From Nocardia vaccinii NBRC 15922 (GTDB lineage Bacteria; Actinomycetota; Actinomycetes; Mycobacteriales; Mycobacteriaceae): a DNA stretch of 48,659 nt. Positions 18,091-26,751 of this stretch are shown piece after piece. A model generated the notes under the pieces. The model worked only from the letters and a program-made list of their open reading frames with translations. It was not told where the DNA came from and searched no databases. Position 1 is the stretch's first letter, and each line of letters opens with the position of its first letter. The stretch is from contig NZ_BDCC01000025.1 of the NCBI RefSeq assembly GCF_001613305.1, positions 1 to 48,659 of the forward strand, written 5' to 3'. Both the position numbers and the translations under genes were made by a program.

Positions 18091-18693
18091 ATGCCCGGGA
18101 ATCCGACGTCCGCCACGGAGCCTGCGACGGGACCCGCGCTCGTGGTCGGTCTGGGTAATCCCGGACCCGAATACGAGCGCACCAGGCACAATGCGGGTTT
18201 CCTGGTCGCCGACGTGCTCGCCGGGCGCGTCGGCGGCCGTTTCACCGTGCACAAGAAGTCCGGCGCGGACCTGCTGGAGGCGCGCCTGGACGGGCGCAAG
18301 GTGCTGGTGGCCAAGCCGCGTTCGTTCATGAACGTCTCCGGCCGCCCGGTCGCCGCGCTGGCCCGCTTCTTCTCCATTCCGCCGACCGAGGTGATCGTCG
18401 TCCACGACGAACTCGATCTGGCGTTCGGCACCATCCGTCTCAAACGCGGCGGTGGTGAGGGCGGCCACAACGGTCTGCGCTCGATCTCCAACGCCCTGAC
18501 CACCAAGGACTACCTGCGCGTCCGATTCGGCATCGGCCGCCCGCCGGGCCGTCAGGACCCGGCCGACTACGTCCTCAAACCCTTCGCGAGCGCCGAGCGC
18601 AAGGAGCTCCCCGTCATCGTCGAGCAGGCCGCAGACACGGTCGAACTCCTCCTGCGCGTGGGCCTGGAAGCCGCTCAGAATCAGTTGCATTGA
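18091..18693 (+). CDS. pth: Peptidyl-tRNA hydrolase
   Basis: Pth, 200 residues, releases tRNA from peptidyl-tRNA that drops off the ribosome. The family signature GLGNPGPEYERTRHNAGF near residues 17-34 includes the catalytic histidine in RHN; the later blocks KPRSFMNVSG, HDELDL and GGEGGHNGLRSI are intact. Its size is usual, with a short extra N-terminus. Likely cotranscribed with rplY. Confidence 0.95.
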   Translation: MPGNPTSATEPATGPALVVGLGNPGPEYERTRHNAGFLVADVLAGRVGGRFTVHKKSGADLLEARLDGRKVLVAKPRSFMNVSGRPVAALARFFSIPPTEVIVVHDELDLAFGTIRLKRGGGEGGHNGLRSISNALTTKDYLRVRFGIGRPPGRQDPADYVLKPFASAERKELPVIVEQAADTVELLLRVGLEAAQNQLH

Positions 18694-18899
18694 CCGGGCG
18701 GTCGCACTCATCGCGATCGCGAGGTCACCGGTCGAGTCCCCTCGGCGACATTCGTATTCGAGTCCGGTGCCGGACGTCGCTCATCCGCGGAGTTGCCGCC
18801 CGCGGGCGCACGACCGCGGAAGTATGGCGTACCTGTGTCGATTGCGTTGTGCGAGAACCGAATTGTGGACTGATCGGGTGAGATCGCCGGTGGGCTGCC

Positions 18900-20000
18900 A
18901 TGATCGGATGCGTGCAGGAGTACACGAAACTTGTGGATCGAGTCCGTGGGTCACTGCTCGGCGGGGCTGTCGGTGACGCGCTGGGGTGGCCGATCGAGTT
19001 CTATGAGCTGGACGCGATCCGGGAATTCCACGGGCCGGAGGGGGTGACCGGTTTTCTGCCGATCGGGCGCGATCCCGATGCGCCACAGCAGATCACCGAC
19101 GACACCCAGATGACGTTGTTCACCGCGGAGGGGCTGTTGCGGCTGCCGCCGGGCGCCGATCCGGCCCCGGTGCTGGCGCGCGCCTATCTGCGCTGGCTGC
19201 GGACGCAGCGGCAGGAGGGGCCCGGACTCGCGCCGGACGGCTGGCTGGCGAGTCAGCCGTTCCTCTATGCCCGGCGCTCGCCCGGGAACGCGTGCATGAG
19301 CGGGCTGGATCGGCAGGAGCGGGAGTACTGCGAACCGCGTCCGCTGGGCGCGCCGGGGCCGGTCAACGCCGATTCCAAAGGCTGTGGGACGGTGATGCGG
19401 TCCGCACCGTTCGGTCTGGCCCGCCTGGGTCCCGATCTGGCGTTCACCATGGCCGCGCGCTGCGCTCAGCTCACGCACGGCCATCCGACGGGCTATCTTT
19501 CGGCGGGCATCTTCGCCGCCTTGATCGATCGGGTGGTGGCGGGCATTCCGTTGCGAGATGCGGTGCAGCAGAGCATCGCTCAGATCACCGGTGGCCCCGG
19601 CGCCGAGGAGACGGTGGCGGCGCTGCAACGCGCGGTCGGCGTGGCGCAGGAGGGTGAGCCCACCGCCGAACTCGTCGAAAAGGTGGGCGCGGGGTGGATC
19701 GCGGAGGAATGTCTCGCGATCGCGGTGTACTGCGCCCTGGTGGCCGACCGGACCGCGGATCCCCGTGCGGCGCTGCTACTTTCGGTGAACCACTCCGGCG
19801 ATTCGGATTCCACCGGAGCGGTCGCGGGCAATCTGATCGGTGCGGCGCACGGGCTGTCCGCGTTGCCGCTGGACTGGGTCGGCCGGGTGGAGGGACGGGA
19901 TGAGCTGGTCCAGGTCGCCGACGATCTGATCCTGGCCTTCCACGTCGGCGATCGCGGGCACCTGCCCGCTCGCTACCCGCTCGACGCACCGGTGCGCTGA
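18900..20000 (+). CDS. ADP-ribosylglycohydrolase family protein
   Basis: A 366-residue all-helical ADP-ribosylglycohydrolase (DraG/ARH-like) enzyme, expected to remove ADP-ribose from proteins or related adducts using two magnesium ions. The metal-ligand motifs are visible: GSLLGGAVGDALGWPIEF near the start, TDDTQM near residue 66, and HSGDSDSTGAVAGNLIGA near residue 300. The last motif, with its paired aspartates, argues that it is active. The ATG at 18900 is used; GTG at 18912 is possible. No ADP-ribosyltransferase gene is nearby, so the target is unknown. It ends convergently with the PLP enzyme gene. Confidence 0.88.
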   Translation: MIGCVQEYTKLVDRVRGSLLGGAVGDALGWPIEFYELDAIREFHGPEGVTGFLPIGRDPDAPQQITDDTQMTLFTAEGLLRLPPGADPAPVLARAYLRWLRTQRQEGPGLAPDGWLASQPFLYARRSPGNACMSGLDRQEREYCEPRPLGAPGPVNADSKGCGTVMRSAPFGLARLGPDLAFTMAARCAQLTHGHPTGYLSAGIFAALIDRVVAGIPLRDAVQQSIAQITGGPGAEETVAALQRAVGVAQEGEPTAELVEKVGAGWIAEECLAIAVYCALVADRTADPRAALLLSVNHSGDSDSTGAVAGNLIGAAHGLSALPLDWVGRVEGRDELVQVADDLILAFHVGDRGHLPARYPLDAPVR

Positions 20001-20015
20001 CCGGGCCCGGCCCGG
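20001..20015. terminator. Short hairpin between convergent genes
   Basis: CCGGGC-CCG-GCCCGG begins right after the stop codon of the ADP-ribosylglycohydrolase gene and ends two bases before the stop of the facing gene. Six G/C pairs with a three-base loop; no U-tract. Confidence 0.4.
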
Positions 20016-20016
20016 C

Positions 20017-21213
20017 TCAGCGCCCGGTGGCCAACCCGGTGACGGCCTCGGTGAAACGCTCCAGTTCGTCGGCACTGACGAAGCAGTGCGGCGAGGCGCG
20101 CACCACCGAGTCCAGCCGGCGGGCGGACATGTCCAGGAGCGTGGATCCGCGATGGCTCACGGTGACCGTGATGTCCTGGGCGAGCAGCCGATCGCGGATG
20201 TCCACCGGGATCCAGCCGTCGATGGTGAACGAGACGATGCCGCTGTGCCGGGCGCCGAGGTCGCGGACGGTCACCTCGGGAATCTGCGCGAGGGTCTTGC
20301 GCAATTGCTCGGCGTTGGCCGAGATCGCGGCGTAGACCTCGTCGGGTCCGTGGTCGAGCAGGTAGCGCACCGCCGCGCCCAGGCCCAGCCGGGCGGCGAC
20401 GTCGCACTCCCAGAATTCGAAGCGACTGGCGTCGGCGGCCAAGCGGTATTCGCGCGGGCCCACCCACGCGGCGCTGTGCAGGTCCAGCCGGGTCGGTTCC
20501 ATCGTCGCGGCCAATTCCGGTCGCACGTACAGGAATCCGGTGCCGCGCGGTCCGCGCAGCCATTTGCGGCCGGTCGCCGACATCGCGTCCACGTCCAGTT
20601 CGGCCACGTCGAGCGGGAGCTGACCGGCGGACTGGCAGGCGTCCAGCAGGACGAGCGCATCCACCCGGTGTGCGATCCGGGCCGCCTCTCCGACCGGGTT
20701 GACCAGGCCGCCGTTGGTCGGCGCGTGCACCAGCGACACCAGTTTCACCCGCTCGTCGAGCATCGCGGCCAGGGCGTCGAGGTCGAGCTGACCGGATTCG
20801 TCGCTGGGGATCTGCTCGACGACCGCGCCCGAGGCCTGTGCGCGTTGCAGGGTCGCGATGGCGTTGCTCGCGTAGTCGGCCTCGGAGATCAGGATGCGGT
20901 CGCCGGGCGCGAGCGGTACCGCGTAGAAGAAATCGGACCAGGCCCGGGTCGCGCTGTCGCTCAACGCGATACCGGCCGGGTCGGCGTTGATGAGCGTGCC
21001 GATCGCGGCCTTGACCGATTCCAGATCGTCCAGCCGCTCGTTCGCGGCGCGGTATCCGCCGATCTCGGTCTCCCGGCGCAGATGTCCGGTCACCGCGTCG
21101 AGCACCGGTCTGGGCGGCAGCGACGATCCGGCACTGTCCAGGAAGACCGGTGTCGGCCAGGTGACGTTGTCGTAGGCCGGGATGTCGGCGCGAAGGCGAG
21201 TCAGATCGAGCAC
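20017..21213 (-). CDS. Class V aminotransferase-fold PLP enzyme, candidate EgtE
   Basis: A 398-residue PLP-dependent enzyme of the class V aminotransferase/cysteine desulfurase fold. It opens with TPVFLDSAGSSLPPRPVLDAV and ETEIGGYRAANE; the PLP aspartate lies in LVLLDACQSAGQ, and the Schiff-base lysine is in SATGRKWLRGPRGTGFLY. It is divergent from egtA. EgtE, the hercynylcysteine sulfoxide lyase that finishes ergothioneine, belongs to this fold and carries a similar E-x-GGY segment, so this is a reasonable candidate. Isopenicillin-epimerase-like enzymes of other function share the same features. GTG at 21213 is the likely start, just before homology begins; its ribosome-binding site is weak. 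Confidence 0.75.
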   Translation of the reverse strand: MLDLTRLRADIPAYDNVTWPTPVFLDSAGSSLPPRPVLDAVTGHLRRETEIGGYRAANERLDDLESVKAAIGTLINADPAGIALSDSATRAWSDFFYAVPLAPGDRILISEADYASNAIATLQRAQASGAVVEQIPSDESGQLDLDALAAMLDERVKLVSLVHAPTNGGLVNPVGEAARIAHRVDALVLLDACQSAGQLPLDVAELDVDAMSATGRKWLRGPRGTGFLYVRPELAATMEPTRLDLHSAAWVGPREYRLAADASRFEFWECDVAARLGLGAAVRYLLDHGPDEVYAAISANAEQLRKTLAQIPEVTVRDLGARHSGIVSFTIDGWIPVDIRDRLLAQDITVTVSHRGSTLLDMSARRLDSVVRASPHCFVSADELERFTEAVTGLATGR

Positions 21214-21553
21214 CCAATCGACGATAGAAGATGCCGGGCGCCGGAGGTGCGGCCAACTCGCCGATTGCGGCGCGGCGCACGCGGGCGTCGCGCACGCCGC
21301 AGGGCGAATCCGCGATTGTTCTCCGGTTCGGTTCCGGGCGATTTCCGCTGGTCGGACGTGGTGGTCGCGCACCCGTTATCGTTTCGTCAGATTTCTTGTC
21401 GGTGCCCGCCGCTACTCTGGTTCGGGTCGGTGGAAACGAGTCACCCGGGCATCCGCCGAGGTTCGCCCGGCCGGATGAGGCACCCGGCGACACAGCTGAG
21501 AGCAGCACGGCTGCCGCGGCGCGAGCACAGCCCGCGGCGGAGCGGAGGTTGAC
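21214..21553. other. 340-base divergent intergenic region between the PLP enzyme and egtA
   Basis: No gene is supported. The region is GC-rich, with no clear consensus promoter; TACTCT at 21413-21418 is a possible -10 for egtA. A CTGAGA at 21496-21501 recalls the TPP riboswitch but the rest of that RNA is absent. A GGAGG ribosome-binding site closes the region just before egtA. Confidence 0.5.
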
Positions 21554-22804
21554 ATGGCAGTCACAGCGGTTCGGGCCGCGGTCGGAGCGGGGGCGGATTT
21601 GTCCTCACGCGCCGCGGCCGAGGCATATATCGGCGGCGTCTGTTTCAAACAAGGCCCACCCTGTCTGATCGGCGCCGAACTCGAGTGGCTCACCGAATCC
21701 GGTGAGTGTCCGGCGCCCGCCCCGCGTCCCGAGCCGACGGCGCTCGCGGAGGCACTGGGCCCCTATGCGCCGTCGACGCTATCGCCCGAATCTCCCGCTC
21801 TACCCCTGCCAGGAGGCAGCCGGGTCACCGTCGAACCCGGCGGGCAGGTCGAACTCTCCAGTGCCCCGTTCGAATCCGCCGCCGAACTCTGTGCGAGCCT
21901 GCGGTCCGATGCCCGCCATCTCGAACGATTGCTCGAATCCCGTTCCATCCGAACGTTCTCCGCCGCGGCCGACGGCCTTCGCCCGCCGCGGCGAGTGTTG
22001 CAGTCCCCGCGTTATCGGGCCATGGAACGTTCCTTCGCCGGAATCGGCCCGTTCGGCAAACTCATGATGTGCAATACCGCGGCGACGCAGGTCAGCGTCG
22101 ACGCCGGGGCCGACCGGACCGAGATCGCGGCCCGATGGACCGCGCTCAACAGCGTCGGCCCGGCCCTGCTGGCGGCCTTCGCCTGTTCGCCGGACCTGCA
22201 CGACGCCCCGGCCGGTTCGTGGGCGTCCCAGCGGATGCGCACCTGGCTGCGTCTGGACCACGCCCGGACCAGACCGCCGGTGCTGGACTGGCCCGATCCG
22301 ATCACCGCCTACGCTCGCTGGGTGCTGGACGTTCCGCTGCTGTGTGTGCGGCAGCCGGAACAGAATGCCGACTGGGCGGCCCCGCCCGAAGCCACCTTCG
22401 CCGACTGGCTGTGCGGCGCTCTCGACGATGAGATCGGCCGCCGCCCCGATGCCGCCGACCTGGACTATCACCTGACCACGATGTTCCCGCCGGTGCGTGC
22501 CGCGGGATATCTCGAGGTGCGTTATATCGACGCACAGCCCGGCCAGGACTGGTCGGTGCCGATCCACGTGATCGAGGCGCTGATGTCCGCGCCGGAGGTG
22601 GTCGCCGAGGCCACCCGCGCGGCGGCCCCGGTCGCGGACCGCTGGCTCGAGGCGGCCCGTTACGGTCTGTCCGATCCCGAAATCCGTTCCGCCGCCGTCG
22701 ATCTGATGGAAATCGCCGCGGCCGCCGCGGTGCCGGAGGCGGTCGACACGGTGCACGCCGCGGTGCGCCGATGTCGTGCCGGACTCGTGCCCACCGCGCG
22801 CTGA
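21554..22804 (+). CDS. egtA: Glutamate-cysteine ligase EgtA (ergothioneine biosynthesis)
   Basis: EgtA, 416 residues, joins glutamate and cysteine to give gamma-glutamylcysteine, the sulfur donor used by EgtB. It is a GCS2-type ligase: GPPCLIGAELEWL near residues 34-46, then GGQVELSSAP, the conserved MMCNTAATQVSVDAG block, and EVRYIDAQP late in the protein. The start at 21554 has GGAGG five bases upstream. It heads the egtABCD operon; 55 bases separate it from egtB. Confidence 0.93.
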   Translation: MAVTAVRAAVGAGADLSSRAAAEAYIGGVCFKQGPPCLIGAELEWLTESGECPAPAPRPEPTALAEALGPYAPSTLSPESPALPLPGGSRVTVEPGGQVELSSAPFESAAELCASLRSDARHLERLLESRSIRTFSAAADGLRPPRRVLQSPRYRAMERSFAGIGPFGKLMMCNTAATQVSVDAGADRTEIAARWTALNSVGPALLAAFACSPDLHDAPAGSWASQRMRTWLRLDHARTRPPVLDWPDPITAYARWVLDVPLLCVRQPEQNADWAAPPEATFADWLCGALDDEIGRRPDAADLDYHLTTMFPPVRAAGYLEVRYIDAQPGQDWSVPIHVIEALMSAPEVVAEATRAAAPVADRWLEAARYGLSDPEIRSAAVDLMEIAAAAAVPEAVDTVHAAVRRCRAGLVPTAR

Positions 22805-22859
22805 ACTCCCCTCGCGCGCCGATATCGCTTCACCCACACCTCACCCTCGGAGTTCTTCG

Positions 22860-24200
22860 ATGACCGTTCATCTTTCCGGAACCGACCACGCCGATGCCGA
22901 GCGATTACGCGAGCGGATCGCCCGGGTGCTCACCAGGGCGCGCGAGCGTACCGCCGGGCTCACCGATTGCGTCGACGAGGCCGAGTTGGTGGCGCAGCAT
23001 TCGCGGCTGATGAGCCCGCTGGTGTGGGACCTGGCGCATATCGGCAATCAGGAGGAATTGTGGCTCGTGCGCGAGGTCGGCGGGAGGGAGCCGGTGCGCG
23101 CCGATATCGATCGGCTCTACGACGCGTTCCAGCATCCGCGTGCGGACCGGCCCGCCCTGCCGCTGCTGAATCCCGACCAGGCCCGCGACTACACCGGTAC
23201 CGTGCGCGGGAAGGTGTGGGATGTGCTGGCGGACAGCGATCTTCGCGGTGATCGGCTGACCTCCGGCGGTTTCGTCTTCGGCATGATCGCCCAGCACGAA
23301 CAACAGCACGACGAGACGATGCTGGCCACCCATCAGTTGCGCACCGGCTCCGCGGTGCTCTCGGCGGCGCCCGCGCCCGCCGCGGACGTGCCGGTATCGG
23401 GCGAGATCATCGTTCCCGCAGGGGAATTCATGATGGGCACCTCGACCGATCCGTGGGCGTTGGACAACGAGCGGCCCGCCCATCCGGTGCGCCTGCCCGG
23501 ATTCGCGATAGATGCCGCGCCGGTGACCAATGCGCAATATCTGGAGTTCATCGAGGACGGCGGTTACCGGCGTCCGGAACTATGGTCCGGGCGCGGCTGG
23601 GCGCATCGGGTCGAGGCGGATCTCACCGCGCCGCAGTTCTGGCAGCGCGATGGTGGAAATACTTGGTGGCGAAGGGTTTTCGGCACGATGACGCCGTTGC
23701 GTCCATGGCAGCCGGTGGTGCACGTGTGCTGGTTCGAGGCGCAGGCGTACGCCACCTGGGCCGGTAAGCGGCTGCCCACCGAGGCGGAATGGGAGAAGGC
23801 CGCCCGCTTCGATCCGGTCACCGGCCGCTCGCGCAGGTATCCGTGGGGTGATGCCGATCCCGACGAGACCACCGCCAATCTCGGTCAGCGCCACCTCGAA
23901 CCGGCCGATGTGGGCGCGTATCCGGCGGGGGCGTCACCGGCCGGGGTGCATCAGCTGATCGGGGACGTGTGGGAGTGGACGTCCTCGGGTTTCGAGCTGT
24001 ATCCGGGGTTCGAGGCGTTCCCGTACCGGGAGTACTCCGAGGTGTTCTTCGGCGGGGACTACCGGGTGCTGCGGGGCGGCAGCTTCGGTACCGACGAGGT
24101 CGCGTGCCGCGGTACGTTCCGCAACTGGGATCACCCGATCCGGCGACAGATCTTCTCGGGATTCCGGCTCGCTCGCGATCTGCGATCGGACGAGCGCTGA
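22860..24200 (+). CDS. egtB: Ergothioneine sulfoxide synthase EgtB
   Basis: EgtB, 446 residues, is the non-haem iron enzyme that oxidatively couples hercynine (trimethylhistidine) with gamma-glutamylcysteine. An N-terminal DinB-like domain supplies the iron ligands: H60 in WDLAHIGN and H146/H150 in the QHEQQHDE motif, the same spacing pattern as the characterised mycobacterial enzyme. The C-terminal half is a formylglycine-generating-enzyme-like domain from GEFMMGTS to RGTFRNWDHPIRRQIFSGFRLARD. The ATG at 22860 follows CGGAG. Its stop overlaps the egtC start by one base. Confidence 0.95.
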   Translation: MTVHLSGTDHADAERLRERIARVLTRARERTAGLTDCVDEAELVAQHSRLMSPLVWDLAHIGNQEELWLVREVGGREPVRADIDRLYDAFQHPRADRPALPLLNPDQARDYTGTVRGKVWDVLADSDLRGDRLTSGGFVFGMIAQHEQQHDETMLATHQLRTGSAVLSAAPAPAADVPVSGEIIVPAGEFMMGTSTDPWALDNERPAHPVRLPGFAIDAAPVTNAQYLEFIEDGGYRRPELWSGRGWAHRVEADLTAPQFWQRDGGNTWWRRVFGTMTPLRPWQPVVHVCWFEAQAYATWAGKRLPTEAEWEKAARFDPVTGRSRRYPWGDADPDETTANLGQRHLEPADVGAYPAGASPAGVHQLIGDVWEWTSSGFELYPGFEAFPYREYSEVFFGGDYRVLRGGSFGTDEVACRGTFRNWDHPIRRQIFSGFRLARDLRSDER

Positions 24201-24997
24201 TGTGCCGTCATATCGGATATCTCGGTCCTGTCGCGGCGGTCGGCGAGATCCTCACGCGCGGTACGCATTCACTGTACGAACAGGCGTGGGCCCCGCGCGA
24301 TATGCGCGGCGGCGGCACCATCAACGCCGACGGTTTCGGGGTCGCCTGGTGGTTGGGCGACGGCGAGGTGAGCCGGTATCGCAACGCCGCGGCGATCTGG
24401 ACCGATCCGGCGGTGGAGGAGGTGCTGCCGCAATTGCGTTCGACCGCCGTGCTGGGCGCGGTGCGTTCGGCCACCAACTCGCTGTCGGTGGAACGCAATG
24501 CGTGCGCGCCGTTCCTCGGCGGGCGCTGGGCGTTCAGCCACAACGGGCGGATACCGGACTGGCAGCCGGTACTCACCCGGCTGGCGGCGGAATTCGGCTC
24601 GCCGTCGCTGATCGAGGCCGAATCGCGCACGGATGCGGCGACATTGTGGGTGATCGTGCGTGATCTGCTGGAGAAGTCCGGCGATGCGGGCGAATTCGGC
24701 TCGTCGGTCGCGGACCCGGCCACGGTCCTGCCACGGGTGATCCGGGCCGTGCTGGACCTGTCGCCCGAATCGCGCCTGAACCTGCTGCTCGGTGATGGCG
24801 AAACACTCTGGGCCACAACCGTTCACCACGCGCTGTCGGTGCTGGTCACCGAGGAGATCGCGGTGGTGGCCTCCGAACCGTACGACGACGATCCGCGCTG
24901 GCGGACGGTAGCGGACCGGCAGCTGGTGACGCTGCGGCCCGGCCACCTCTCGATCGTCCCGCTCGATACCGAAGATGCCGAAAGGGCGCTGCGATGA
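24200..24997 (+). CDS. egtC: Ergothioneine biosynthesis amidohydrolase EgtC
   Basis: EgtC, 265 residues, is a class II glutamine-amidotransferase-like hydrolase that removes the glutamate from gamma-glutamyl-hercynylcysteine sulfoxide. The N-terminal nucleophile is Cys2 (MCRHIGYLGP), and the Ntn-fold blocks NADGFGVAWW, GAVRSAT and FSHNGRIPDW are present. The start is fixed by the need for cysteine at position 2 and by the one-base overlap with egtB; it overlaps egtD by four bases (ATGA). Confidence 0.94.
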   Translation: MCRHIGYLGPVAAVGEILTRGTHSLYEQAWAPRDMRGGGTINADGFGVAWWLGDGEVSRYRNAAAIWTDPAVEEVLPQLRSTAVLGAVRSATNSLSVERNACAPFLGGRWAFSHNGRIPDWQPVLTRLAAEFGSPSLIEAESRTDAATLWVIVRDLLEKSGDAGEFGSSVADPATVLPRVIRAVLDLSPESRLNLLLGDGETLWATTVHHALSVLVTEEIAVVASEPYDDDPRWRTVADRQLVTLRPGHLSIVPLDTEDAERALR

Positions 24998-25965
24998 CCG
25001 CACCGACGCTGGAAATCCACCTGACCGATGCCGACCTCACCGAGGCGTTGCGCTCGGACGCGCGGCACGGGCTGACCTCGGACCCGAAAACGCTGCCGCC
25101 CAAGTGGTTCTACGATGCTCGCGGCAGCGAACTGTTCGAGGAGATCACCGGGCTGCCCGAGTACTATCCGACCCGCACCGAGCGGGCGTTGCTCGAACGC
25201 GTCGTCGGCGAGATCGCCCGGATCGCGCAGGCCGAGGTCCTGGTCGAACTCGGCGCCGGATCGGCGGCCAAGACCCGCCTGCTGCTGTCCGCGCTCCTAT
25301 CGGCCGGGCCACTGAAAACCTATGTACCCCAGGATGTCTCGGAATCCGCGCTACGCGGCGCGGCCGCGGAGATCAGCGCGGACTTTCCCGGCCTGGCCGT
25401 GCACGGCGTGGTCAGCGACTTCACCGATACGCTGCACAATCTGCCCCGCGGCGGCCGCCGGATGATCGCCTTCCTCGGCGGCACCATCGGCAATCTGATC
25501 CCCGCCGAACGCGCGGAATTCCTCGCCGGTGTGGCCGCGGTGCTCGAGTCGGGGGAGCAGTTGCTGATCGGCGCGGGCCTGGTCATCGACCCGGCCGTCC
25601 TCGTCCCCGCCTATGACGACGCCGCCGGAGTGACCGCCGAGTTCAACCGGAATGTGTTGCACGTCTTGAATTCCCGTCTACACGCCGATTTCGACACCGA
25701 GGCTTTCGGCCACATCGCCCGGTGGGACGCGCAGAACGAGTGGATCGAGATGCGCCTGGAAGCCACCCGCGACATGACCGTCACCGTCCCCGACCTGGGC
25801 CTCACCGTCCATTTCACCCGCGGCGAGCAGATGCGCACCGAAATCTCCGCCAAATTCCACCCCGGCGGCATCAGCGCCGAACTGTCGGCCGCCGGATTCG
25901 ACACCGAACACATCTGGACCGACCCGGACGACCGCTTCGCCCTGGTCCTGGCCGCCCGTCGCTGA
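24994..25965 (+). CDS. egtD: L-histidine N(alpha)-methyltransferase EgtD
   Basis: EgtD, 323 residues, makes hercynine by three SAM-dependent methylations of histidine, the first committed step toward ergothioneine. Recognisable blocks are LPPKWFYDARGSELFEEITGLPEYYPTRTE near the N-terminus, the SAM-binding VELGAGSAAKTR, FLGGTIGNL, and late RMEISAKF-like TEISAKFHPGG. It overlaps egtC by four bases and is the last gene of the operon; a strong hairpin follows. Confidence 0.95.
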   Translation: MTAPTLEIHLTDADLTEALRSDARHGLTSDPKTLPPKWFYDARGSELFEEITGLPEYYPTRTERALLERVVGEIARIAQAEVLVELGAGSAAKTRLLLSALLSAGPLKTYVPQDVSESALRGAAAEISADFPGLAVHGVVSDFTDTLHNLPRGGRRMIAFLGGTIGNLIPAERAEFLAGVAAVLESGEQLLIGAGLVIDPAVLVPAYDDAAGVTAEFNRNVLHVLNSRLHADFDTEAFGHIARWDAQNEWIEMRLEATRDMTVTVPDLGLTVHFTRGEQMRTEISAKFHPGGISAELSAAGFDTEHIWTDPDDRFALVLAARR

Positions 25966-25979
25966 CGAACGGCTCCGTA

Positions 25980-26011
25980 CGTAGCCCGGACCGCCAACGA
26001 TCCGGGCTACG
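25980..26011. terminator. Bidirectional hairpin between egtD and the TetR gene
   Basis: CGTAGCCCGGA (25980-25990) pairs perfectly over 11 bases with TCCGGGCTACG (26001-26011) around a ten-base loop. It sits between convergent genes, 14 bases after the egtD stop. Confidence 0.7.
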
Positions 26012-26037
26012 GTGCTCGGTCGAGGCGTGGTGCCGCG

Positions 26038-26655
26038 CTAAGCCGACATGCCGGTGAACACCTGGGTTATCACGAGGGCGACCTGGGAAACCGCGTGGTC
26101 GATCGGGCCGATCGGCTGGAACAGGTGGCTCAGGGTCAGCCGGACCAGGATTTCGATGAGGGTGGTCAGGTCGTCGTCGGAGAGTGCGGGCAGGTCGTAG
26201 CGTTCGCGCATGGCGGCGATGAGGGCTGTGAGGGCGCGGCCGAGCACCGGTTCGGGCTCGGTGACCAGCGCGGGGAGCAGGGTGGTATCGCCGCTGTGCC
26301 GACCGGATAGGACGGCCTTCAGCAAGGTGTTGTCCGCGCCGGTGCGCAGGGTGTATTCGGCTGCGCGGGTCATGCCGGTGATCGGGTCGGCGGGGTGCTC
26401 GGCCAGGGTGTCGACGATGCCGCGCAGGAAGGCGCCGAGTTCGCGTTCGATCAGCGCGTCGGCCAGGGCCTGCCGGGTGCCGAGCTCCTTGTAGAGCACC
26501 GGGCGGCTTATTCCCACATCCTTCGCGATGCGGGACATGTTCACCGCACCCCAGCCCTCGGTGCACACCACGTCGCGGGCGGCGTCCAGGGCCCGTTCGC
26601 GCAGGAGAAGGCGCATCTCGCTCTGAAAATTCGGCGCATCAGCCACGGCGATCAT
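26038..26655 (-). CDS. TetR family regulator of the alkane hydroxylase genes
   Basis: A 205-residue TetR-type repressor with the helix-turn-helix at about residues 27-62 (GWGAVNMSRIAKDVGISRPVLYKELGTRQALADAL) and a helical ligand-binding domain after it. It is divergent from alkB with a 96-base gap that contains an inverted repeat, so it most likely represses the alk operon and responds to an alkane, an alcohol or a fatty-acid derivative; this is inferred from position. ATG at 26655 is used; GTG at 26646 is an alternative. Confidence 0.87.
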   Translation of the reverse strand: MIAVADAPNFQSEMRLLLRERALDAARDVVCTEGWGAVNMSRIAKDVGISRPVLYKELGTRQALADALIERELGAFLRGIVDTLAEHPADPITGMTRAAEYTLRTGADNTLLKAVLSGRHSGDTTLLPALVTEPEPVLGRALTALIAAMRERYDLPALSDDDLTTLIEILVRLTLSHLFQPIGPIDHAVSQVALVITQVFTGMSA

Positions 26656-26685
26656 CGTACAGCAGAACCTCGATTGACTCTGTCG

Positions 26686-26721
26686 TTGACAACTGGTCTT
26701 AAGTTGTATTCACTAGATACA
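26686..26721 (+). promoter_or_regulatory. alkB promoter with overlapping operator-like dyad
   Basis: TTGACA at 26686-26691 is a perfect -35 hexamer on the plus strand. The inverted repeat TGTAT-TCACTAG-ATACA (26705-26721) covers the place where the -10 should be, and this stretch is AT-rich compared with the window. Binding of the divergent TetR protein here would block alkB; no exact -10 is assigned. Confidence 0.5.
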
Positions 26722-26751
26722 CATTCTGCAATTGTGTAAACGGAGCGCGAT

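Noticed and set aside
21480..21553. Possible TPP riboswitch before egtA (CTGAGA at 21496)
   Set aside because: The second conserved element (GGATAATGCC-like) and the paired P1/P4 helices are missing; egtA has no thiamine link.
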